Shown here: in pieces, positions 1 through 8,267 of the stretch | Numbering within the stretch: position 1 is the stretch's first letter | Layout of the letters: every line of letters starts with the position of its first letter | Assembly (NCBI GenBank): GCA_023428245.1 | Contig: JAEYYX010000124.1 | Location: 1 to 32,027, forward strand | Reading direction: 5' to 3' | Length of the DNA stretch: 32,027 nt | DNA from: Pseudomonadota bacterium | GTDB lineage: Bacteria; Myxococcota_A; Polyangia; Polyangiales; Polyangiaceae | Notes under the pieces: model-generated | The model's database searches: none | What the model was told of the DNA's origin: nothing | Seen by the model: only the letters and a program-made list of their open reading frames with translations | Position numbers and translations under genes: made by a program

Positions 1-67
1 CCACGTCCGCCTTGAACTCATCCGTGAACTTGCGCCTCGCTCGGCGCGTCTTCTTTCCTTGTGACAT
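1..67 (-). CDS. IS3-family transposase OrfA, first 22 codons (partial)
   Basis: The minus-strand frame starts with ATG at 67 and reads MSQGKKTRRARRKFTDEFKA, then DV, before leaving the window. The string RRKFTDEFKADV matches the conserved start of IS3-family OrfA proteins (RR.FT.EFKA.VV), which opens their helix-turn-helix DNA-binding domain. A strong ribosome site, AAGGAG, lies six bases ahead of the ATG. OrfA normally works with a DDE-type OrfB through programmed frameshifting; neither the frameshift site nor OrfB can be seen here. The frame is antisense to the first codons of the RHS open frame, which shows that the RHS frame is not genuine RHS coding in this stretch. Confidence 0.72.
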   Translation of the reverse strand, partial: MSQGKKTRRARRKFTDEFKADV

Positions 68-127
68 CGAACACTCCTTGCGCATTGTCGCGCTTCTTGG
101 GGTGTCCGGAAATCGGGGGGAGGCTCA
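1..127 (-). mobile_element. IS3-family element, one end only (runs off the left edge)
   Basis: Read on the minus strand, position 127 begins TGAGCCTCCCCCCGATTT, a typical IS3-family terminus (starts TG, C-rich, then TTTCCGGACACC-like sequence). About 60 bases further in, an AAGGAG ribosome site precedes an orfA-like reading frame. The rest of the element lies outside the window, so its length and its other end are unknown. The boundary at 127/128 also marks where recognisable RHS-type sequence begins on the plus strand, so the element appears to have landed inside the RHS gene. The terminus call rests on remembered family consensus, not on a search. Confidence 0.7.
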
Positions 128-3100
128 GCTCGAGTCGGACCCGGTGCTTTGGACGCCTACCATCGCCTACGAAGGGGCGACCACCGAAATCGGATCTTAT
201 GGCCGTCCTATCGATCGGTTCTCGCTCGTCGATGACTTCCGGTTGGGGTCTGGGCTTTCGACGCCTGTGAGCGCGATCTTGACCGGCGAGGCGGTTCTGG
301 GAGGAGTCGTGTCCAAGGAGGCAACTCCGGATACTCTCTTGGCACGGCTCTGGAAAGTCGCGGTGGACCCCGAAACCCATACGCAATCGCGCTGTCTTCT
401 GAAGGAGTGGCCGATTGGAGCTTCAGCTGGCCAGTTCAATGCCCTCGTCTCAACTCAAGAACTCGCCTCAGCACAAGGTACTTGCCCCCCGTTGGCGAAC
501 GGTGTTCTTGAATCCGGAACCCTGCTGGATTTTGAGATGACCTCGGATACGGTGGTCGATCCGAGCCTCGTGAATTGGGTTCCGTTTGTGAGATACACGA
601 CCGCAACCGTTCCCGATCCGTATCCGGGGAGGTCTCCTGTCGCTGGTTCCGTGTTCTGCACCCCGGAGTCAGGTGGTACATCCTGCTCCGTTCAGAACGG
701 CGTAACTTCGGCTCCCATACCAGCTAGCGTTGCTCGGCGGCAGGCGCCCGTGAGCTTTAAGCCACCAGGCATTCTTCCGGGGGAGCGAACGCAAACGTTC
801 GTGGCTACCGCCTCAACGATGCACCTAAGCGGGCTACTCCGGCGTTTTGCTACGTACCATCGTATTGTAGGGCTTTGTCAGTCGGGGAACCGTCTGCTTT
901 GGAAGAAGGAAATCCGAGGGGACTATCTTCCCTACACCGAGATCGACGAGATCGTCGATGAAGAGGTGACGGGTCTGGTTCCTGGGCAATCAGTGACCTG
1001 CTCGCTGCGCTCGGAGAACGATATGCGCGCGGGCCGTCTCGATCTCGAAGCGATCAACGCCAGCCTCCCGGGTGGGAGCTCTTCCTCGGGCGTCCTGGAG
1101 GTTCCCGTGAACACTCTCACCGATGATCCGAACTACTTGGCTTCCTTCGGGGGCATGGTTCGCGCGTGGGGAAGTCTCTCGGGCGGATTTCACGGCTGGA
1201 GTTTTGGTGACTTCCGTTCCGATTCGGGAAGCTTTGAGCCGAATAGGTTCGAGGACCAGGACTTAGTTGCGGAGAGCCTTCTAGAGGAAAAGCCCGCGTT
1301 CTTCCCCGCGACCCCGGGAGTGGCTCGGAAAGTCGAGGCTCCGGGGCCCGCTTGGGAAATTCGCGGTGGGGGATTCATGAGCGCCGCTGGGCTGCTAATG
1401 CCGGGCGTTGTCAAGGTCGAGCAAGCCCTGGATGCGGGAGAGCATGGGGATGGTGCCTTAGCAGCGCGCATTTCTCATTCGGCCACCTATGGTGTGGACC
1501 TATCGCTGCCGTGGACGGGCATTGGCTTTGGCAAGAGCCATTTCGTGCTCGATCGCGACCTGATCGACATGAACGGCGACAATCTTCCGGACACGATCAC
1601 AGCCTTCAACGTGGGCTACAATACTGGCTGCTTGCCCGTCGGGGCGCCGAACTGCGCGGGTAGCTTCGTCACGGGCCCGAGTTCCATGGGGTCAACCTCC
1701 ACGGAAACGGACACCAACATCGGCAAGACACGTTTGGGCCTCGATGTAGGACTGGCGGGGGGGAAGATCACCCTTCTCCGGGTCTCGGGCGACGGCGTGC
1801 CGCAGGCGTTTACGGGCATGGGTCTTGGCTTGGGCACCGACTTTGGGAGAACGAACACTCACCGACAACTCATCGACATGAACGGTGACGGGTTGCCCGA
1901 CTATGTACACTGGGACCGCGATGCGAAGCAGACTGTAGTGGGGCTGAATGTTGGGTATCGGCGCCTTCCGGATGTCGTTTGGCCGCGTGCTGCCGGAGAG
2001 GATTGGGGGTCTGAGGTCTTCCCCCTCGAACTCTCGTTCGGTGTGGCGGAGTTACACCCTTACAGTGACAAGGTAGGTAGTGCTCTCAAGGGTGAGCCCA
2101 TCTCAGAGCACCCTGAAGACCCGGACGACCCCGGACTTGTCGTGGACTCTTCGGTCTCGGTAGACGACGGAGCGATGGCTCACAGTATCGTGTCTACCGT
2201 GACTCCTTCGTTGGGAGGAACTGTCCCCGCGGGGCCGATTGGTGTGTCAGCCGGGGTTGCCTACCAGCACTCGGTGCGTCGCGATCTCGGTCGACTAGTG
2301 GACGTCACGGGTGACGGGCTCGCCGATTACGTCTTTACAGCGGCAAGGATGGGTACTGCCGGAGGCGCTGCCTGGCTGCTTTTTCGACCAAACTTGGGCA
2401 CAAGCTTTGGAGAGCCCCGGATCTTGGGCGTCCCGGAGTGGAACTCGCCGCCCGAAGTGGAGGGGTTTCTTCGGGAGCTTAACGTCAATGCTGGGGCGGC
2501 CCTCGACTCCATCGGCCTCTCAACCTCGTCCGATTGGACAGCGTTCGAAGAGGTTCACTTCTGTTTTCTCTTCTTCTGCGTCGGAATTTCCTCCACACAA
2601 TCGTCCCCCGATTCGCGAGAACAGCTCGCTTTGCAGGACGCTGATGGCGATGGACTCCCGGATTTCGTCCTCAAGAGCAAAGACTCGTCTTTGACCCGCG
2701 CCAAGCTCAACAAACTTGGCGGAATAAACCTTCTCACCTCCGTCGAAGGCCCCACCGGCGCCAAGACGAAAATCACCTACGGACGACAAGGCGCGACCCA
2801 TGCACACCCCGGTGTTCAATATGTCGTGAGCCGTGTGGAAGTCGAGGACGCTCACTCGCCCACCTACGTGGTCGAATACGAACAGGGAAGGAGCGGAGCT
2901 TACAGCCGGACAGAGAGAAATTTCCTCGGTTATGAGAAGGTCCTGGAAAGGAGACCTGGGATCTCTCAGGTTGAAGCGACGTACGCGAACACCAGCTACT
3001 ACACGAAGGGCTTGCCCCTCTCGCGGACTGCATACAGCGACGGCCCTGCCAATAGCCGCGTGAAATACGTGAGCGAATCTTGGACGTATGAGCCGCCGCC

Positions 3101-6100
3101 TGAACCGGAAGTGTCCTTCACGCCTCTGACAGAATCGCACTTCCCTTATGAGAAGATCCGAACCTCGACCATCTTCGAGGGCGAATCGACCGGCCTCGTT
3201 TCAACGGAGACCCGAACGTGGGACCTGTCGCACGGCAACTTGAAGACTCTCGCCGTCCAAGGTGATGAGCCCTCGAAGAATGTCCTTTACACGGTAACCT
3301 ACGCGAACCCTGCCCCGAATATCGTTCGGGCAAGTCGCGTGACGGCCGCGGGCGGGGGCGTGACCTATCGCGATCGGCGAGCAACCTACGGAAACAAAGG
3401 TGAGCTCCTTACGGTAGCGAACTATAACACCACGGGCGCGACCCTCTTGGCCCAGTGGAGAATCGACTCGCGCGACCTCATGGGGAACCCCACGCTGGTG
3501 ACCGACCCGAACTCCGCAACTCTCTCCTACACCTATGACGAGGCGCTCCAGACGCATGTCGCGACCGTTACGGATGCTTACGGTCTCACCACGACCAAGG
3601 CGTACGATCCTCTCTTCGGCAAGGTGATTTCGGTCACCGACGCTAGCCAGAACATCACCCAGTATGGCTACGACCAGTTTGGACGGTTGTCCTCGATCAG
3701 GGGACCCAAAGACTGGAACACGCCCGTGGCTACCGTCTCCTTTGAGCATGCTCTTCCCTTGCGTACGGGTGACCCGCCTAGCCCCCTCTGGGTCATGACT
3801 CGTCGCAAAGACGCAGCGAGAAATTCACCCCACGTAAACACCGCAAACCACGACGCTATCTCCACCACCGAGTTCGTGGACGGGTTCGGCCGTGTCATTC
3901 AGACCAAGAAGGACCATCTTCGGGACACTGGAACATCGCTCGATGTTGGAATGACCGTGAGCGGGAAAATAGCGTACGACGCGGCCGGGCGAGCGATCGC
4001 GGTCGGTCAACCCTCCTTCGCCACAGGATATCCGTGGACGTTCGTTCCCCAGGAAGCGCCGCTGAACCCCACGATGATCACCTACGACGCTTTGGATCGC
4101 CCGACGAGCATGAGCGCGCCCTGGGACGAGTCGCCAACGGGGGGATACGCGACGACCACGATCGAATACGGCCTTCACCAAGCCCAATCTGGCGTTCTGA
4201 AGCACGGTACCACAGTCACTGAGGACTACGGTCCACCAGGTGCGCGGACTGTAACGTTGCGTGACAGCGACGGCGAGGTGGCCGAAGTTCAACAGTTCAA
4301 TCAGCTCGCTGGCGCCCAGGGCCTCGCCATGCTCGTGACCCGCTACGAGACGAACCCGATGAACGAGCTGATTCGGGTCATTGATGCGAAAGGAAACCAG
4401 ACCAGCGCTCTTTACGACGCCCTCGGCCGTACTCGCGAGATGACTTCACCCGACGCGGGTCGCACAGTCTTCACCTACTACCCCAACGGGCAGTTGATGA
4501 CGAAGGAGACTGCTCAGCTCAGGGCGAGAGGTCAAAAGATCAACTACGTGTACGACCGGAATCGGCTCATGGCGATTGACTATCCCGGCGCCGCGACGGA
4601 CGTCACGTTCACCTACGGAGGACCCACGGCGCCGCCAGAAACGAACACTGCCGGTCGAGTTGTGAGCGAAACCAGTGAAGTCGGCTCACGAGTATTTTCG
4701 TATGACCAAGACGGCAACGTCGCCTCGGAAAGCCGATCCTTTACCCGCAAGGCCGACCCGAACAGGCCCGGCTACGAGTATGCGGTGGGCTATAAGTACG
4801 ACTCGTTCGGCCGATTGTTAGAAACGCGCTTCCCAGGATCGGACAAGGAAGTCGTCCATTATGCCTATGACCAGGGAGGCAATCTCCAGAGCGTCTACGG
4901 GCAGAAGCTTGGATTTGTTCCGGCGCAGCTCTCAGAGCCGCCCCACAGCACCTATCTCACTCACCGAGGCTACGACGAGTTTGGACGAGTCACCCGCGAG
5001 ATCAGCGGAAACCTCTCCAAGACGCGCAACTACTACCAGGAGAAATCGCACAGGCTAGCGGTCCGCGAGACCACGTTCCAGGACGACGCACACCGAAACG
5101 ACATCAGCCCCCGGAACCTCGAGTACTCAGTGTATGAGTACAACGGTCACGGAGACGTCATCTCGATCAATAAGGCGGCCGGTCCCTATGAGAGCGACGT
5201 AGCAGTCGGAGTCAGGCCTGCCCTTTACCACTTTCAGTACGACCTCCTGCACCAACTCACCCAAGCGACAGGCGAGTCCTCATCGAATCAGACGCAGCGC
5301 AACCGCTTCGCCCTGGAGCAACAGTACGATGAAATTGGGAACATTAAGCTGAAAGATCAGAGTTCCTTCAGCGATACAATGAACCAAAGCGGCAACTGGG
5401 AGAGCTCTCTAGTCTCCGGTCAAACCTACCGCAGCACGTATACCTACGGAGGCGCGCAACCCCACGCCCCGAGTCGCATCGCGACGACCGGTCCACAGCC
5501 GATTACCATCGACTACCAATACGATGCCTCCGGCAATCACACCCAGCGCACGAGCAATTTCGGCACGCGCAACGCGACGTGGACGGACGACGACAAGCTG
5601 CGGAGCATGAAGCGAGTCCAGGACGGCTACGACCTGATTCGCAACTACTATGATGGTTCGGGCCAGAAGGCGATTGCCGTTCATCCCGGAGCGACCTCCA
5701 TGGAAGAGGTAGCATTCCATCGAGGAGATCTAACGGTCCGCGTCAACGGCGACAATCAATACGTCACGAAGCACATCTACGCCGGAGGCGAGCGCCTCGC
5801 GAGCAAGATGGACGCGGCTTGGTTTACGAGTTCGCCTATCCAATACTACTCAAACGACCACCTAGGATCGGCGCACTACACGCTGGACGGCCACCAAAAC
5901 CTCTTGAGCCATACGGAGTTCTTCCCGAGCGGAGAGCTCTGGATCGATCAGCTCAACCAGAACTACACGCAGACCCCGAGGTATTCCTTCACAGGGAAGG
6001 AATGGGACGCGGACACCGGACTCTACGATTTCGGGGCACGGCAATATGACCCGAGAGTGGGCCAATGGCTGTCGCCGGATCCCATCTTAGATAGCTATAT

Positions 6101-6923
6101 GCGGGGTGGGCCGAACGGAGGAGTTTACTACCCGATCAATCTCGGGTTGTACTCGTATGTGGCTAACAATCCAGTCAAGTATGTGGATTCTGGTGGTGAG
6201 TTCTTTTGGATGCCGGTCATAGTAGGAGGAGTGCTTGGAGGGGGTGTCGGGTTCGTGACCTCGTCTCCGAGAGCGAGCACAGGAACAATCATCGCCAACG
6301 TGGTTTCTGGAGCGGTCACCGGTGCCCTCTCTGGTCTTCCGTTCGGTGGCCCTGTGGTTGCCGGGGCCGGAACGCTTGCCATTTACAATGCCCTTTTTGT
6401 GGCTCCAGTTGGCTGGGCAATCTCGGCGCTGGGCAACCCCAAAGAAGCTTCCCTCGGCTCCTTAGGGGCTTCAATGCTGGCAGCAGGAGCCCTCGGACCC
6501 CTCGCGGGGCGCGCTGCCAACGCTGTGGGGAGAGGCGTGTTTCAGGCTCACCTCCCAGGGGCCGCTCTTCGTGATGGGATCCTCACCCGCGCGGAAGCTC
6601 CTGCGGACCTTGGACGGGTTCTCAGGAACAGCTACCTTGCAGAGCAAGCGCTGGAACACGGAATCACCACGACGGCTGTGAGTGCGCTAAGCGCAGCTGG
6701 CCAAGCTGCCCATGGAGCGTCTAGCGGGGCGTCCGCGGGTATCGGAGCACCTGCCTCTGGAACCGGAGCTCCGAATGCTGATGCAGGAACAGGCGGCGGA
6801 GGGAAGCGTGGTTCGTCGGGGCCTGAGATAAGACAGGGACCGACGCGACCTGGACCAGGAGGTGGAGGCATGAATCCTGAGTTCGCAAAGCTCCTCCAAG
6901 GAACCAACGCGATTGACAAGTAG
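12..6923 (+). CDS. SpvB/TcdB-type RHS-repeat protein, 5'-truncated by an IS3 element
   Basis: This is a giant polymorphic-toxin-like protein of the SpvB/TcdB/RHS class; family members form a hollow shell around a C-terminal effector. Numbering runs from the TTG at 12. Calcium-binding FG-GAP/VCBS-like motifs (DxNGDxLPD, DADGDGLPD) lie near residues 519, 622, 764 and 877. A TcdB-like segment (LLTSVEGPTGAKTKITYG) lies near 905-925, and YD repeats run from about 1165 to 1930. The RHS core lies at about 1945-2062 and includes GLYDFGARQYDPRVGQWLSP. The tail, 2063-2303, is hydrophobic, then Gly/Ala-rich, and matches no effector I recognise. The usual DPxG after NNPxxYV is DSGG here (2059-2062). The frame is open to the window edge, but codons before about position 128 are read through IS3 terminal sequence. 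The true N-terminus, with any secretion signal, is therefore missing. The family call is firm; the function and whether the gene is active are uncertain. Confidence 0.88.
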   Translation: MNSSVNLRLARRVFFPCDIEHSLRIVALLGVSGNRGEAQLESDPVLWTPTIAYEGATTEIGSYGRPIDRFSLVDDFRLGSGLSTPVSAILTGEAVLGGVVSKEATPDTLLARLWKVAVDPETHTQSRCLLKEWPIGASAGQFNALVSTQELASAQGTCPPLANGVLESGTLLDFEMTSDTVVDPSLVNWVPFVRYTTATVPDPYPGRSPVAGSVFCTPESGGTSCSVQNGVTSAPIPASVARRQAPVSFKPPGILPGERTQTFVATASTMHLSGLLRRFATYHRIVGLCQSGNRLLWKKEIRGDYLPYTEIDEIVDEEVTGLVPGQSVTCSLRSENDMRAGRLDLEAINASLPGGSSSSGVLEVPVNTLTDDPNYLASFGGMVRAWGSLSGGFHGWSFGDFRSDSGSFEPNRFEDQDLVAESLLEEKPAFFPATPGVARKVEAPGPAWEIRGGGFMSAAGLLMPGVVKVEQALDAGEHGDGALAARISHSATYGVDLSLPWTGIGFGKSHFVLDRDLIDMNGDNLPDTITAFNVGYNTGCLPVGAPNCAGSFVTGPSSMGSTSTETDTNIGKTRLGLDVGLAGGKITLLRVSGDGVPQAFTGMGLGLGTDFGRTNTHRQLIDMNGDGLPDYVHWDRDAKQTVVGLNVGYRRLPDVVWPRAAGEDWGSEVFPLELSFGVAELHPYSDKVGSALKGEPISEHPEDPDDPGLVVDSSVSVDDGAMAHSIVSTVTPSLGGTVPAGPIGVSAGVAYQHSVRRDLGRLVDVTGDGLADYVFTAARMGTAGGAAWLLFRPNLGTSFGEPRILGVPEWNSPPEVEGFLRELNVNAGAALDSIGLSTSSDWTAFEEVHFCFLFFCVGISSTQSSPDSREQLALQDADGDGLPDFVLKSKDSSLTRAKLNKLGGINLLTSVEGPTGAKTKITYGRQGATHAHPGVQYVVSRVEVEDAHSPTYVVEYEQGRSGAYSRTERNFLGYEKVLERRPGISQVEATYANTSYYTKGLPLSRTAYSDGPANSRVKYVSESWTYEPPPEPEVSFTPLTESHFPYEKIRTSTIFEGESTGLVSTETRTWDLSHGNLKTLAVQGDEPSKNVLYTVTYANPAPNIVRASRVTAAGGGVTYRDRRATYGNKGELLTVANYNTTGATLLAQWRIDSRDLMGNPTLVTDPNSATLSYTYDEALQTHVATVTDAYGLTTTKAYDPLFGKVISVTDASQNITQYGYDQFGRLSSIRGPKDWNTPVATVSFEHALPLRTGDPPSPLWVMTRRKDAARNSPHVNTANHDAISTTEFVDGFGRVIQTKKDHLRDTGTSLDVGMTVSGKIAYDAAGRAIAVGQPSFATGYPWTFVPQEAPLNPTMITYDALDRPTSMSAPWDESPTGGYATTTIEYGLHQAQSGVLKHGTTVTEDYGPPGARTVTLRDSDGEVAEVQQFNQLAGAQGLAMLVTRYETNPMNELIRVIDAKGNQTSALYDALGRTREMTSPDAGRTVFTYYPNGQLMTKETAQLRARGQKINYVYDRNRLMAIDYPGAATDVTFTYGGPTAPPETNTAGRVVSETSEVGSRVFSYDQDGNVASESRSFTRKADPNRPGYEYAVGYKYDSFGRLLETRFPGSDKEVVHYAYDQGGNLQSVYGQKLGFVPAQLSEPPHSTYLTHRGYDEFGRVTREISGNLSKTRNYYQEKSHRLAVRETTFQDDAHRNDISPRNLEYSVYEYNGHGDVISINKAAGPYESDVAVGVRPALYHFQYDLLHQLTQATGESSSNQTQRNRFALEQQYDEIGNIKLKDQSSFSDTMNQSGNWESSLVSGQTYRSTYTYGGAQPHAPSRIATTGPQPITIDYQYDASGNHTQRTSNFGTRNATWTDDDKLRSMKRVQDGYDLIRNYYDGSGQKAIAVHPGATSMEEVAFHRGDLTVRVNGDNQYVTKHIYAGGERLASKMDAAWFTSSPIQYYSNDHLGSAHYTLDGHQNLLSHTEFFPSGELWIDQLNQNYTQTPRYSFTGKEWDADTGLYDFGARQYDPRVGQWLSPDPILDSYMRGGPNGGVYYPINLGLYSYVANNPVKYVDSGGEFFWMPVIVGGVLGGGVGFVTSSPRASTGTIIANVVSGAVTGALSGLPFGGPVVAGAGTLAIYNALFVAPVGWAISALGNPKEASLGSLGASMLAAGALGPLAGRAANAVGRGVFQAHLPGAALRDGILTRAEAPADLGRVLRNSYLAEQALEHGITTTAVSALSAAGQAAHGASSGASAGIGAPASGTGAPNADAGTGGGGKRGSSGPEIRQGPTRPGPGGGGMNPEFAKLLQGTNAIDK

Positions 6924-7034
6924 GTTTCGGAGCCGCCGTTGAGACTAGCGAGAGGGCCTGAGCGCCCTTCCGCAAGGAGGACCCTCTATCCTGGAGCCGG
7001 CGTATTCCCAACGTGGGCTGCTCGATTCGGTGGC

Positions 7035-7199
7035 TGTAGCCTCCAAAAAGGGTGGCAGTACAGTGAAAAAGAAGCGATTGACCGAAGGGCGAGTCATGGA
7101 AACCTTGAAGGACGCCGAGTCGGGCGTATTGACGGCGGACCTGTGCCGAAAAATTTTGGATGCTGACCGTGAGCGTCTACGCCTGGCGCGGGACGACAC
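7035..7199 (+). mobile_element. IS3-family element relic with frameshifted orfA
   Basis: A terminus-like sequence begins at 7035 (TGTAGCCTCCAAAAAGGGTG, then GCAGTAC). It is followed at 7063 by GTG AAA AAG AAG CGA, reading VKKKRLTEGRVMETLKDAES, then GVLTADLCRK. This matches the OrfA start of IS3 members of the IS407 type (MKKKRLTEEQI...LKEAEAG...ADLCRKHGIS). The family's next block, xxISExTFYxWR, appears as FWMLTVSVYAWRGT but in the next frame from 7154, so a single-step frameshift broke the gene near 7153. Similarity stops at about 7195, beside the start of the next gene. It is of a different IS3 subgroup from the element at the left edge. No OrfB is present, so it is dead. Confidence 0.72.
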
Positions 7200-8069
7200 A
7201 TGAACGGACAAGAAGAATCGCGCGGGCTTGGTTCCCCGACTGGGGGACCTCCATGGACTGTGGCGCAGGAGTGCGCGTACCAGGAACTCGTTGCTCGGGG
7301 CGTTCGAGCATTGCCACAACAGCAAGCTAGTGGGTGGACAAAGACGGGTGTTTGGTTCCTAGCCTGGATTGTTCTTGCCGGTTGTCTCTTCACGGCCCTC
7401 CTCTGGAGAGATGATGCAGGAGCTTCACCAAGCGGTGCGTTAGTTCTTCAACTATCAGGGGCGGAGGCGCGTCCGATTCTCGGGACCTTGATACTTAGCC
7501 TTCCGGGGCTACTGCTTGGCGTTCGGGCATTGTCAGGGTTGGCGCATGCGGGAACAGCTCTTCAAGTGATAGGTGAAGCGCTGTTCTTTTTCCGCAGGCC
7601 GATCCAAGCGCTCATTGGGGTCTTGCTCCTGTTCGGGAAGGAGTGGCGAGTGCTCAATGCGTATTGGGTTGCCCTGTACTGCGGGGTGTGCTGCTTGCCC
7701 CTCATATTTATGGGGTACGAGACGGTGCGGCTCGGGACGATGCATCGCGTCGTTCATGAAGAGGGACTAGAAGAGCGCTGGCTAGGGCATCGCCGCGACT
7801 ATCAATGGGCGAATCTACGCTTGGTGCGAGCATCCTGCTACGAACGGGAAGATCGCTTCTTCTACGATCTGGAGTTTGATAACGGAAAAGAGTTCTATCT
7901 CGTGCGTGAAGATCGACGCGGAATCGCTGAGCTAGACGCCATTGATAGAAGGCTCGTTGAGCTTGGAGTTCGGAAGGAACGCTTGTCTTTGGAGCAAGCG
8001 CGACGTTGTGCTTCGGTGTGGCCAAACCGCGAGGAGCGAACCACGGTCGAGCAGATTCTCACAAGGTGA
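7200..8069 (+). CDS. Polytopic membrane protein, candidate RHS immunity or accessory protein
   Basis: This 289-residue protein has no family I recognise. Hydrophobic segments lie near residues 50-68 (VWFLAWIVLAGCLFTALLW), 82-105 and about 130-170, giving roughly three or four membrane spans. A soluble, charged C-terminal part of about 115 residues follows (EERWLGHRRDYQWANLRLVR onward). It lies directly downstream of the RHS gene, where cognate immunity proteins commonly sit, and a membrane protein would suit an effector tail that is itself hydrophobic; both points are inference. The ATG at 7200 sits exactly at the edge of the IS3 relic and has no clear ribosome site. A GTG at 7260 is an alternative start, so the N-terminus may have been remodelled. 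Its last 26 codons recur at 14915. Confidence 0.6.
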   Translation: MNGQEESRGLGSPTGGPPWTVAQECAYQELVARGVRALPQQQASGWTKTGVWFLAWIVLAGCLFTALLWRDDAGASPSGALVLQLSGAEARPILGTLILSLPGLLLGVRALSGLAHAGTALQVIGEALFFFRRPIQALIGVLLLFGKEWRVLNAYWVALYCGVCCLPLIFMGYETVRLGTMHRVVHEEGLEERWLGHRRDYQWANLRLVRASCYEREDRFFYDLEFDNGKEFYLVREDRRGIAELDAIDRRLVELGVRKERLSLEQARRCASVWPNREERTTVEQILTR

Positions 8070-8123
8070 CGAAGAGGAAGATTGTGAGGATGGCTGACCT
8101 GATGCTGACTCTGGTACAGGTGT
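7992..8123 (+). repeat. Direct repeat R1, 3' end of the membrane gene plus flank
   Basis: About 132 bp, starting GAGCAAGCGCGACGTTGTGC and ending CTCTGGTACAGGTG, recur at 14915-15044 at roughly 90 percent identity by eye. The first 78 bases are the last 25 sense codons and stop of the 289-residue membrane protein; the rest is 3' flank. In the coding part the two copies differ at only two places (AAC CGC/CGT and GTC GAG/GAA), both silent. The non-coding part has several scattered changes. Confidence 0.85.
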
Positions 8124-8208
8124 CCTCTGTCCTCCGCCAGCGAGTTATGGGTGGACAGTTGAGCAGTAATTCTGCCGCAAAGTTTACCGTGATGATGTGT
8201 CGAGGAGT
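8070..8208. other. Intergenic stretch before the IS66-type element
   Basis: The first 54 bases belong to repeat R1. The remaining 85 bases up to the IS66-type terminus hold no gene, hairpin or promoter that I can support. No 8-bp sequence here matches the bases beyond the other end of the element, so I could not find a target duplication. Confidence 0.5.
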
Positions 8209-8226
8209 GTAAGTCCTCGCCGAAGC
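8209..8226 (+). repeat. IS66-type terminal inverted repeat, left copy
   Basis: GTAAGTCCTCGCCGAAGC pairs, as an inverted repeat, with 13119-13136 (15 of 18 bases). It lies 41 bases beyond the end of tnpC. Confidence 0.7.
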
Positions 8227-8267
8227 ACGGCCTTTCAGGCGGACCGAAGGGCGGCGGGGGGCGAGGT

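Noticed and set aside
2520..3140. Long minus-strand frame of 206 codons inside the RHS gene
   Set aside because: It is antisense to strongly recognisable RHS/TcdB sequence and shows no family features. Long shadow frames are expected in GC-rich DNA.
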